From assembly GCA_028023455.1 (NCBI GenBank), contig JAQFVV010006231.1, forward strand, positions 6,960,036 through 7,024,035: 64,000 nt of DNA, given 5' to 3'. Position 1 is the stretch's first letter, and each line of letters opens with the position of its first letter. This DNA is from Epiperipatus broadwayi. Its lineage: Eukaryota; Onychophora; Udeonychophora; Euonychophora; Peripatidae. Positions 43,521 to 53,739 of the stretch are shown piece after piece. Below the pieces are notes generated by a model. It made no database searches. It was given only the letters and a program-made list of their open reading frames with translations, and was not told the origin of the DNA. A program made the translations under genes and the position numbers.

Positions 43521-44470
43521 TTTAATTAGTGGTGGTAGCAGCTTTGATTTGATAAAAAAATTTAATTGATTGATTGGCTGAATATTTTAGCTAATATATC
43601 TAACTGTACATTTTTTATTTTATGCTGAATGAATTTACTATTCTTACAGTAATCTCTTGATTTACATTTGTGTACTGAATGAACTTTTTGATTTTTTTGC
43701 TTTTGTACTCCAAATATGTTATTAATGAAATATTAATTATCTCATAAAAACACTGAATAAAAATTAAATAAAATACTATAGGGTATGTAAATATATTCTA
43801 ACAGTACAAAAAATAGGGCGTTAATATAAAAAGAAGCTGGGATTACAAGGTCCCACAGTAAATGAGCATGAGAGATGAACACAGAACTAACTATAAGTTC
43901 ACTAATATTATACAAAGTAATAATGATTCATTATCATGAATAATCAACAAAAATGAATCAGTCAATCTTGTGACTGGATTTGAAAGTGGTTCACTATAGA
44001 CTGACCAGGCTAATTATTTAGCCACTGCCAAATATAGGGCAGGTGCTACTCATCAAAGTACAAGTCAAATAATACTTAGCTGCTAAAATGCTGACCATCA
44101 TCAATGCTATGGTCACTTAGTACCACTAATATACTGGCCAACTATAAACTAAATTTCTAAAGGAAATAAAATAAAATATGGTGCATGGATTTGAAAGAAT
44201 ATACTTTTGCACCAACCAGGATTGTCAATATCTGCATATCCATAACACTAAACATAAACCCCTACTCCATATAACTTACATGCAAATCAGGAAACAAGAA
44301 ATTGTATTTTTTATATTGGACTATTTTCATCATCTAATATGCATATTGAATCTTCTTTGGAAAAATTTAACTTTATTTAAATATTCCAAATACATTCAAC
44401 TGTTAGTAATACCACATCAAACAAGTTAATATATGTACCGCATTTCAAGAGGGATTATTCTCTCTTTTTT
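43521..44470. other. A+T-rich stretch, no gene recognised
   Basis: No domain was recognised. A plus-strand frame, 44,178-44,429 (83 residues with CTNQDCQYLHIH), has no match that I know. I see nothing else ordered here. Confidence 0.45.
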
Positions 44471-44474
44471 TTCA

Positions 44475-45762
44475 GGTGTTGCTGGCCTGACCAGTGAGAG
44501 TACTAGTATGGGATTTGAACCTGGATCCTTAGATTCTTGATCATTGAATTTTAAGGTAACACTCTAACCAATAGCAACCCTGTCAAAGGCAACAGTAGAA
44601 ATTTCATATGCTTATCTATGATTTTTGCACTTTTCCTAAGAGCAAAGTTGATTAGTGATTTCTATACATTATGTAGAGTCATGCTTGATTGGCTTGTGGG
44701 ATTTTTGCCATTGTCATGTGAGTAAATTCTTTAATTTTTCTTCTTTGTACCTTTGTTCTCTATCTAATATTTTTGTATTTTCCCAATTGAACATATGTTC
44801 ATTGGTACATACATGATCTGGTACCTTAGACATCTGTTCTTTCTCTTCTAATCAGTTTATGTTCTTGTGAGCACTCTTCAATGAGTTGACTGGTCTCACC
44901 AATATATGTTTTTCCACATTCACAAGGTATTTCATACATGCAGTTTTTTTCTTTTCAGCATTTCAAGTTTAGGCTTTGTAGATGTTAGATTTCCTCATAA
45001 TGTGGTATGGCTCTTAAAAGCTATTTTGTTGTTATACTGATTGTATATATTCCTTAATTTGTCTGCTGTTTTTGGAATGTATAAGTACCCTACAGTACCT
45101 AATTGTCTTCTCTTGATGGTTCTTTTTATTGACTTTAACATTTTCTTAATAACAGCTGATTTTTCATAAACATTTGTTCTATATCTTTTCTTTTTCCAAA
45201 TTGCTGGTTTCTGAATACACTTTTGCTCTGTTCCATAGTGATAATATAACTCCATGTTTTGTGTTTCTAATGTGATTGGATATATAGGCTAGATAATTTC
45301 CTATATGTAAAAGGTTTCAGTAAACTAGTTTTGATTTTGCCACAAGGGAGTCTTGTTACAAGAACATCTAAGAATGCCAATTTTTGTTCTTGTTCTGATT
45401 TTATTTCTGAATTTAATTGAAGGGGATATGTTGATATGTTTCCATAAAGTTTGTAGCAGTGCTGCACCATGTATCCATAGAACAAATGTATCATCCATAT
45501 AACAAAGCCAAACTTTAGGTAGATATGGAGTAGTGTTTATGGCTGTGGTTTCAAGTTCTTCCATGTAAATATTGCCAATCAGGGGAAATAGTGGTGAGCC
45601 CATAGCAATTCCTTGATCTTGGAAGAATTTTGTATTATATTGAAGGTAGGTTGTTTTTATTCAGAATGTTAATAATTCCATTATATTATCAATAGGAAGA
45701 GCTGTTCTAGTTTGTAAGCTATTATCACCATTTAATCTTTTCTTTACCTTACGAAGAAATCA
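44475..45762 (-). pseudogene. Penelope-like element copy PLE-A (RT end, GIY-YIG endonuclease, terminal tRNA-like sequence)
   Basis: Minus strand. It opens near 45,760 in the RT. The frame 45,603-45,325 reads GSPLFPLIGNIYMEELET and, at residues 35-38, an intact catalytic YMDD followed by TFVLW. A shifted frame, 45,494-45,267, adds EQKLAFLDVLVTRLPCGK. The frame 45,255-44,995 reads IWKKKRYRTNVYEKSAVIKK, and the GIY-YIG domain follows: MYEIPCECGKTYIGET (about 44,943-44,896), then EHMFNWENTKIL near 44,785. Penelope-like elements pair this RT type with a C-terminal GIY-YIG nuclease that nicks the target. After a short spacer comes the tRNA-like module (44,600-44,505), and the copy ends near 44,475 (CAACACCTG). 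It is 5'-truncated where it meets PLE-B in inverted orientation, and several frameshifts disable it. Confidence 0.82.
44505..44590 (-). other. tRNA-like module T1 at the 3' end of PLE-A
   Basis: On the minus strand GGGTTGCTATTGGTTAGAGTG (a decayed A box), then ACCTT...AAGGAT, which could pair as an anticodon stem around a long loop, then GGTTCAAATCC (44,521-44,511), a perfect RNA polymerase III B box. It is followed by a GGTCAGGCC palindrome-like end. It is not a functional tRNA gene: the acceptor and T stems do not close. Confidence 0.6.
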
Positions 45763-45764
45763 GG

Positions 45765-47819
45765 AGGAACCTCATAGATAAGTATATGAAATTTCTACTG
45801 ACTGTTGCCTTTGTCAGGATAGCTCAGTTGGTTAGAATGTCACCTTAAATTTTAATAAACAAACTAAGGATCCTGTTTTGAATCCCATGCTACTACTGTG
45901 GAATATTTAAATAAAGTGAAATTTTTCTAAAAGATATTCAATATGCAGCATCAACCCAAATCTTCAAAAGCACTAAGTATTCAGTATGGACCTGATACTA
46001 TATCAAACTTTAGACATGAAAAATTATGACTAAAGCTGACCACAAAAGAAAATCATTTAACTTTCTTATGTAAATATGAAGGGATAATTCCTAAAGGTTT
46101 GCATGTAAAACCTCCAATTCACTCTCAGAAAGCTGAGAAAATTACTCAGAGAGCAAGTGAAGCTCTGTAAAGAGAAAGAAAAACACTCAAAGGTTTTCTA
46201 TCAAACAATGTATTCCATTAATAATGTAGAATGTTTTCCAAAAAATAAACTTACTGATAATGATTATGTGAGATTTTCTCAAGAAGTGAAAAAATCAAAT
46301 TCTACATTACATGGAAAAATAAAAGAATATCAAAAGAAGAAACTTGCTAACTTGTATGGGCATATCAAAAATCATAATATACCAAGCAATATAATAACAT
46401 CTGTTTAAAATCTCACTTCTAAACATCTAACAGATACTGAAATTTCTGTTCTTGAAAGAGGATTAAATTTTGTCATAATACCATCTAACATCCCTTTATT
46501 AGATATAATGACAACCAGGAAGGAAGTCACTCAAAAATTGCCTTTTGAATAAACAGAATTACACTGGAGAAAAAACACTTGACAAGCAACAAAAATTGAA
46601 GTCAAACATCCTATGGGGAGAAGAAAGCAACTAAATATATCCAAAGTAGATTTATAATTATTCTCCCTGCTGAGAAGGGCAATGCAATAGTTGTAATGGA
46701 TATAACTGTTTATGACAACAAAATACAAGAACTCACAGCAGACTATGGAAAGAAAGTTACAAGCATTACTCAGAAGCATCACAGGTACATCACTGATTCA
46801 GAAAAAAGTAAAATAACATCATATTTCAGGAAAATTCCTCATCTTCATGGTCTACCTAAAATCCATAAGGATCATGTTCCATTGAGACCTATTGTTAGTT
46901 CTAGAGATTCACTTTGCCAAAATTTGGCAAAATTTCTTCTCAAAATTCTAAAGTCCTTTGGCATACAAAACCCAGTCCTTTGTCAGGGATTCTAGACAAG
47001 AAAATTGAAAGAACTGATTTACTGGTAAGCTTTGATGTGTAAAGTTTATTCACAAATGTATCATGTAAAGAAGCATTGTCTATTGTAAGGAAAAGATTAA
47101 ATGGTGATAATAACTTACAAGTCAGAGCAGCTCTTCATATTGATAGTATAATGGAACTATTAATATTCTGTATAAAAACAACCTACTTTCAATATAACAG
47201 AATTTTTCCAACAAAATCAAGGAATGGCTATGGGCTCACTGCTGTCTTCCCTGATTAGCAATATTTACATGGAAGAACTTGATATGATAGCCATAAAAAC
47301 TCCATATCACCTAAAATTTGGCTTCACTATGCAGATGATATATTTTTTGTATGGCCACATGGTGAAGCACTGCATATTCCCTTCAATTAAATTCACAATT
47401 GAATCAGAATAAGAACAAAAATTGGCATTCTTAGATGTTCTTGTGTTAAGACTTCCTCATGACAAAATCAAACTACAGTTAATTGAAAACCTATACATAC
47501 AGGAAAATACCTAGCCTATACATCCAATCACACCAGAAAAACAAAAAATGGAGTTATACTATAACTATAGAACAGAGCAAAAGAAGTTTATTTAGAGACC
47601 AGCAATTTGGAAAAAGAAAAGATCTATATAGAACAAACTTATGAAAAATGGTTATCCATCAGCTCTTCTTAAGAAAACATTAAATACAGAACAAAAAGAA
47701 CCATCAAGAGAAAAGACAATTATTGGGTGTAGTGTATCCATACATTTCAAAAATAGATAAATTAAGGAAAATCTGCAATAAGTATAACATCAGAACAGCT
47801 TGCCAGAGCCATATCACCC
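45765..47819 (+). pseudogene. Penelope-like element copy PLE-B, 5' part (terminal repeat and RT)
   Basis: It begins with a terminal repeat (GAAATCAGGAGGAACCTCAT at 45,765, also at 62,110) that includes the tRNA-like module T2. Coding remnants follow: LCKEKEKHSKVFYQTMYSIN (46,157-46,216), FSQEVKKSNSTLHGKIKEYQ (about 46,277), KITSYFRKIPHLHGLPKIHK (46,810-46,869) and PLRPIVSSRD (46,880), the signature entry of a Penelope-type RT. Then come GMAMGSLLSSLISNIYMEEL (47,221-47,280), the catalytic YADD at 47,328-47,339 and EQKLAFLDVLVLRLPHDK near 47,414. The copy stops at ACCC (47,816-47,819), where E5 has inserted, and resumes at 61,730. Frames shift often, so it is dead, but the catalytic Asp pair is intact. 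Confidence 0.82.
45810..45895 (+). other. tRNA-like module T2 in the 5' terminal repeat of PLE-B
   Basis: TAGCTCAGTTGG at 45,820-45,831 is a perfect A box and D-arm (GCTC...GAAT with the usual AGTTGGTTA loop). CACCTTAAA...CTAAGGATC can form an anticodon-like stem, and GTTTTGAATCC (45,875-45,885) is a slightly decayed B box. The A-to-B distance of about 45 bases is within the tRNA range. Confidence 0.65.
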
Positions 47820-48368
47820 TGAAGCTGGAAATCTGTTTTGAAGATTTACACTTTATCTAGTACCATACTTTATCATGTAATAAATTTATATTTCTCTGTA
47901 TTCTCATATTTGTCATTCATTGCCTGAATCTCTAGTAGTGACTATTTGATTAACTTAAATTATTCCATCATTGAATGAAAGATTTTTATTTAGCATTATT
48001 AATTATAATTTTTTGTTTAACATTGCCTTGAACAACATTACGGATCAGATTATTAATATATTAAGCAATCATCTACTGTTCTTTAATGGTTATATTTTGT
48101 AGAAATTATTAGCTATTTATTTGAACATTATTGATTCCCAAAGTCTCTGCTCACCCTGTTCTCATTGTTGAGTCTGGAGTAAAAGAAAAACTTGCTAATA
48201 TTCTCAAAAGAGTTGTTCATGTAGTCAGAGACCCTGGAGCACAGATAAATAGGTTAATGTTTAGTATTGTTACAAACCTGTATATCTCACACATGCTAGA
48301 TTGCTATAGTTTGCTTGGATTCTGCATCTTGTTGAATGAACACATGCTAGAGGTTTTTTTCCCAGTCA
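47820..48368 (+). repeat. E5 5' LTR (549 bp)
   Basis: From TGAAGCTGGAAATCTG to CCCAGTCA, followed at once by the PBS. Bases from about 47,862 match 61,208-61,715 (shared GCCTTGAACAA, TTTTGTAGAAATTATTAGCT, CACACATGCTAGATTGCT, TGTTGAATGAACACA). The first 45 bases match 56,501-56,546. The frame 48,131-48,418 is only LTR sequence read as protein. Confidence 0.78.
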
Positions 48369-48388
48369 TGGCACCCAATATGGGGCTT
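48369..48388 (+). other. E5 primer-binding site, Lys-tRNA type
   Basis: TGGCACCCAATATGGGGCTT directly abuts the 5' LTR. It differs at two positions, both CG-to-CA or CG-to-TA-like changes, from the complement of the 3' end of tRNA-Lys(CUU) as known in animals. Confidence 0.7.
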
Positions 48389-48599
48389 CTGAATAATATA
48401 CCCACATACCTTAACTGAATACACACTGATGCACAATAATTCACTATATCTATAATTAACTATATATAATTTAATATACACAATTTTTTTAGATATAGAA
48501 GCGATTTAATTGTTTTTTGTTATATTGATTATATAAAATCAAATGCCATGTTTTTCTAGTTGTAATATTAATGAGTTCAAAATAAATATCCTGTTTTAT

Positions 48600-49110
48600 T
48601 ACCATAAGCTAAATTTGTAATTATGTCAAAGTAAGGCACTTTACTTTAAATCATAAGTTAACAGTTTTTGTTGTTGTATAATATTAGTGGAATATTCTGT
48701 TTTCCATCCATAAATTTAAATTTTTTTTTGATAGACTGATCAATTAAAAGTGGAAATCTTGTTTTACAACTATAAATTTAACAAAAATTGTCTGTCTTGC
48801 TTTATAACCATGAAAGTGAAAATTGTGTTTTAAAATTAAAACCCATCTGCTACAACCATAAGGTAATTTTTTGGTATCTAGTTTTACAACCATATAAAAT
48901 TTTGTTTTTCCTTATTTTATGACCATGAAAGTGAGGATTCTGCTTTAATGCTTTAAAATTAAAACCCATGTCTTACAGTCATAAGTGTAAAACTTTTTTA
49001 CCTGGTTTCATAACTATATAAAATTTTGGGTTTCTATTTTATAAACATGAAACCGGAAATTTTTGTTTTAAAAAAAATTAAAACACATGCTACAACCATA
49101 AATTTAAGCC
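48600..49110 (+). repeat. Diverged minisatellite in the E5 leader
   Basis: Units of about 115-122 bases with ATGAAAGTG (48,810, 48,925; decayed near 49,047), TTAAAACCCAT, ACAACCATAA and CCATATAAAATTTTG-type words in constant order. At least three units are clear and one or two are older. Confidence 0.7.
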
Positions 49111-49146
49111 TTGACATTATAGAGTAAACTTTGTTATATATTATTT

Positions 49147-49172
49147 ATATATATATATATATATTTATATAT

Positions 49173-49222
<50 letters not shown>
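49147..49222. repeat. TA dinucleotide run
   Basis: About 75 bases of nearly pure TA with one interruption near 49,175. It lies in the E5 leader. Confidence 0.9.
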
Positions 49223-49224
<2 letters not shown>

Positions 49225-49963
49225 ACATTGAACTAATTTTGTTATCAAGTTTCAAAAAGAAGATAATGTAATGATAGTTCTTGGCAATGATTTATTGAGA
49301 TTTATTTGATGTGAGATTCTAGATGGAGAGTGACAAAAAAAGAAAGAAAGTCAAAAAAAGATATGATATATTGAATGTTTAAAATACTGAATCTTCTTTA
49401 TAGTCTATTTCAGGGTGAGAGAATAACCAATGAGGACAATCCAGAAACAAAGCATTAATAAATCCTGCATTGTAAATAATATTTTTATAAGATATGACTT
49501 CTACAATTATTAGTGTCAGACTTGAGAACAGGTAGAGATGTAATTATAGATCAGGTCAGATAAGGAACAGTGGGAGAAAGAGTGCAGAGATGAGTAGACA
49601 GAGGGGGGTAAGTGAACATGATAGTTATTGCTAGTATTGTATTGGTTCAAGAAGTTAGAAACTTAGATATTGCCACTATAGATTTAAAGAGAAGTTGGAA
49701 ACCTAGCCAAAATCTACTATGGATCTAAGCAGAGAAGATTGTGGCTGGGGATAAAAGTGGTAATGCCAGAATCCCTATGGAAGATGAAAGTAATGAGGAA
49801 CAAATCTCAGAGGCCATGATGAAGGATCTGCTTACACTTTTCCATGAAGTTAAGCATGACCAAGTACCTCCATCACCAAACAAATATCTGATTGCCATGC
49901 TCCAAAGTATAATGGCCCAAAATCAAAAGAATGCAGGATATTGAAAAGAAATGGAAGTTAGAC

Positions 49964-50223
49964 TGTGGAATAATCAGATTCATATTTCCTCACTAACACA
50001 CTGCAGAATTCAAACCCCAGACATGAAACTCAACATTCTAGAAGGGGTTGCCTTCCAGAAATTCCAAGTTCAAATCAAAAGTCTATACTCCACAGTGGCA
50101 CCTACATGATAACACATCTGATGCTACTGCTAGTATAGTTTCTTGCCAGTGTCAGTGGTCAGGGAGAAGCGAGAGACTACATTAAAATATCATTAGGTTT
50201 TCTAACTAACATCTGTAGATGGT

Positions 50224-50254
<31 letters not shown>

Positions 50255-51868
50255 TGTGATATAGACCAAGGTAATGGTGTGGATTGTAGAAAATAAATAA
50301 GTAATATCAAAATGATTAAAATTTAATGTGGTTTATTAACTTAACATTATAAATATTGGCATTGTCTCTATAAACCAGGTCATGCCATTTAATCATAAAC
50401 AAAAATAAATTTAAATGAAGTGTTGTTTATGTTTACAATAATGGCTTGTTAATATCATATATTCTCTATACCTTGGGTTAATGCAATATAATATAATAAT
50501 GTCCTTAAGCAAAAGTATCATTGGATAAAGAAAGGCTGGTTTCAAAGATGTACAAGGCCTATAGCAAATATAATAAGTGTCTGCTTAAATAAATTTCATA
50601 TATTTAATATTTGACACAAGAACATATATTGACTTCAAGAATAGTATGGATGAAAGCTTGCTGAGCTCTAAAATAAGGACCTTTAGACATTCGCAATTTA
50701 ATGAAATATTAAAATTATATTAAAAGAGATTGGTAGTATATTTTCAGCAGCAGTTTACAGTAGGTCTTCCTAGGTATAGGACATCTGATGGTATGATGTG
50801 CTGCAGGATGGCCATTCCTGAGATGAAAGAGCCACCCTGCTAGCTCTACTCAGACATTCTACTTTCACTTGGCAAAAGCTGATAAGTATAATTCTCCAAT
50901 GGTATAGGGCTGGCTTTAACTTCTTGTAATAAATATATCAGCAAACTTCAGCTTTAATAAAATAAACTTTCTTAAAAGATGGACACTAAGCAAATAATAC
51001 AAAATCAATCTACAATATGGCTCTAACTAAAATCAGTAAACTATATCTCAAATATAATATGGCCACTAACTAACTAATAAATTCAGCTCTATATATCAGA
51101 GATATACAATAGCATTGCCCTATAGCTAACAATCATCCCCAAAAATAAAAGCCAAAACAAATGCTGCAACTTATCCAAATATCTAATGCAATGTTGTTTT
51201 ATAATTAATTTTTACTTTTAAGATATTCGGATTAAAACTTTAATTTTGTTTTAAAAATATTTTAATTAAAAAAATACAAAAGTGGACATCTGTTCTTTAT
51301 CTTGATGGCCAAATATTCAAGCCTCTAATGTATTTTAGAAAATCTTATTAATTAAGCCTATTATTCTCTTCCCAACCCTCATTTACTTTCTATATAAAAT
51401 TTGTGGCATGATTTTAAAAATCTAAAATAAGAAAATTATTTACTTTTAAATTCTAAATGTTTAAATCTATTTAAAAGTTGAATATTATTTTATATTAAAT
51501 GAATGCAAATATTACAAATGTAATATTTCTAAAATAAAGATTTAAACAAAATAACTTTAAACAACAAAATATTATTTTTACTTAAGTTTTAAAATATATT
51601 GTCACAATATGTATGTAAATAAGACTTACATGACCTACTTTTTAAAATGAATATGTATATGTGTACATATTCACAATTTATAATTTATTAATATTGGGAT
51701 TTATTGAATTATTTTTATATAACTCATGGTCTAAATTAGGTGGGATTTCAGCATATAACTATGGTACAGACACATTATGATAAATTGGGGTTTAAAATAG
51801 GGTATGGGGGTAGAAAACAAATGAGAAAAGGTGAAGCAAAGATTTGCAAAACAAATCTTACTGTTTCA
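49964..51868 (+). mobile_element. Old copy of element Y inside E5 gag
   Basis: Aligns with 39,916-42,417 at both ends: ACACTGCAGAATTCAAACC against ATATTGCAGAATTCGACC, CATCTGATGCTAC against CCTCTGATGCGAC, TGGTCAGGGAGAAGCGAGAG against TAGTCAGGGAGATGCACGAG, and AAATCTTACTGTTTCA against GAATCTCACTGTTTCA. CpG of the young copy have become TpG or CpA here. The middle is hard to align. No ATAT duplication is seen (AGAC against GCTG). Confidence 0.65.
50227..50253. repeat. Short TA run within the old Y copy
   Basis: About 13 TA repeats. Confidence 0.85.
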
Positions 51869-53739
51869 GCTGCTCAAAAGAATGCAGGATATTCAAAAGA
51901 AATGAAAGATATATTGCTGATGTCAAACCAAAGAAATACAGAGGAGTGCAAAAAGGTCACTCAAAGGATTGAAATGGTGTTGGAAAAGAAGTGGGAGAAA
52001 TCTACAAAAGATAGAGGTGTGAACACATGGAAAATAGGGCAGAGAGATGTGAATCTGCCATTGAGAACTTAAGAGATGAACAAGAAAGGATCAAAGGAAA
52101 TATGTAGAAGATACAGGGGAAAATGGAATGGCAATTCTGACAAAAAACATGAGAAGTAGTGTGTGAAGTAAAGACATTGAGTCCAGATCTTGAGAAACTC
52201 AATTCGTTCCATCTTAGGAAGGAGGACCAAGGCCAAACAACCACTCTTCATAAAGAATCATCAAATATGGAAGACTCCCATCAGCACTCCATTGATAGAA
52301 GTTTCTACAGGGGCTCAGATAAATGGCAATAACTCAAGTACAACAATCCGTCACCAAGAAGTAATTGATTCAGGAATTCAGCCAAATATGGCCAAATTTA
52401 TACTAGTTAGAGTGTTCACAGGAGAGTAAATCCTTAATCCCACTTGGATAGTTTAAAGGAACTGTTTTATTTCTATTGAGGCAAGTGAGGGAGATCAACT
52501 CGCTATTGCAAATCACTTTACAGGGCCTGGCAAAGAATTGGTGGGGATCAATTTTAAAAAACCCAGATGTTTAAGAAATATAAAATAGCACTATTGACAA
52601 GCTACTGGAGCAAGGAGCATCAAGATAGAATTATTCATCAAATCTCACATGAAATATATTGAGGGATGGAAGCTTACACTCAGTTTTTCTCAACAAGTGG
52701 CCCAGCTCAGATATTTAACAACATTCTCATTTTCTGAAGCACACCATCCATACTGTGCAGTCCAGCATGTCCCAGTCAATTCAACGAGCCAAGTTAGTGA
52801 GCAGGATCATGAAAAAGTGGAGAAAATGGCTGTTCTAGACTAACATGAACCTTGGAAATTTTAACTATGACCCCCTAGAAAGGGTTAGGAAAGGGGAGCC
52901 TCCTTGGATTCAATCTGCAGTAGTGCAGAAATGGAATAATTGGCCTATCTCAATATGTGACTGAAACCAGACCATCTAAAAGAAGATATGAAGAGCAGTC
53001 AGGAAACTTCTGTGCGCCCCATTAGGTTTCTCCTTCTGACCATGTCCCTCCAAAAGATTTAGGAACACAAAATGGTCTTGAGAAAATTCCATATCTATTA
53101 TAATCAATGAGTTACATACCTTGTTGCCAAATATACCTATTGATCCATGTCCAATTATTCATACAAAAGTAGGGGGCTGATAACCCACACTGCAGGACTC
53201 AGGAAGTCAGGCTTCCCTTATCTCAAAAGGCTGGTATAATCAATTAGAAGAGGAAAAGCACACCCTAAGGCTGCCCACATATGCAATTCAACTTACCCTT
53301 GCCAATAAAAGGAGGACTAAAACAGAAAAATTACCAGGTCTGGCTAGAAATGTCTGGGCAGCACAGTAGTACACAATGTTTTTGAATGTGGCTGGGTTGA
53401 TTCCTCACCACATAATAGGGTCAAACTTTTTGAATCAACACCAGTGTATAATAGACTATTCCCAGAGTATGCTTATGTTCAAAAGGGAATGAACTCTTTT
53501 TGGAGATTCAAATTGTAATACCCACATTAAAGTGAGATGTATTGTTCAGACTGTGGACATGGGTCTAATAAGAAAAAAGGCCCAAGAATCAGCATTAGAG
53601 GATCCAAAGGACAAACATGAATTGTCATCCTCGCTAGTAATGCAAAACTGTTTTCAAATCCATCAGGGGAAATTAAGGGTTATATATACCAGATCCAGGT
53701 TAAAGAAGAAAATTAGTATCAAATGATGACATACAACAT

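Larger units (their letters stand above)
49741..53560 (+). pseudogene. E5 gag region with a zinc-knuckle remnant
   Basis: The first readable part, 49,741-49,944, is acidic then ends MLQSIMAQNQKNAGY. After the Y copy the sequence resumes QKNAGYSKEMKDILLMSNQ (51,880) and a charged helix VTQRIEMVLEKKWEK, a coiled-coil-like gag segment. Further pieces are NHQIWKTPISTPLIEV (52,240) and FNYDPLERVRKGEPPWIQS (52,855-52,920). A YCSDCGHGSNKKK stretch (53,538-53,580) is a decayed nucleocapsid knuckle. A 34-base direct repeat (TCAAAAGAATGCAGGATATT at 49,923 and 51,874) lies on each side of Y. Assignment as gag rests on position between PBS and RT and on the knuckle, not on a capsid match. Confidence 0.5.

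Noticed and set aside
45810-45895. A genuine tRNA gene with an intron
   Set aside because: The A and B boxes are good but the acceptor and T stems do not pair, and two further copies sit at the same place in PLE ends. It is a tRNA-like part of the element.
48131-48418. A host exon duplicated at 61,499-61,738 (similar 60-residue peptides)
   Set aside because: The two are the matching parts of the E5 LTRs, so the shared peptide is LTR sequence.
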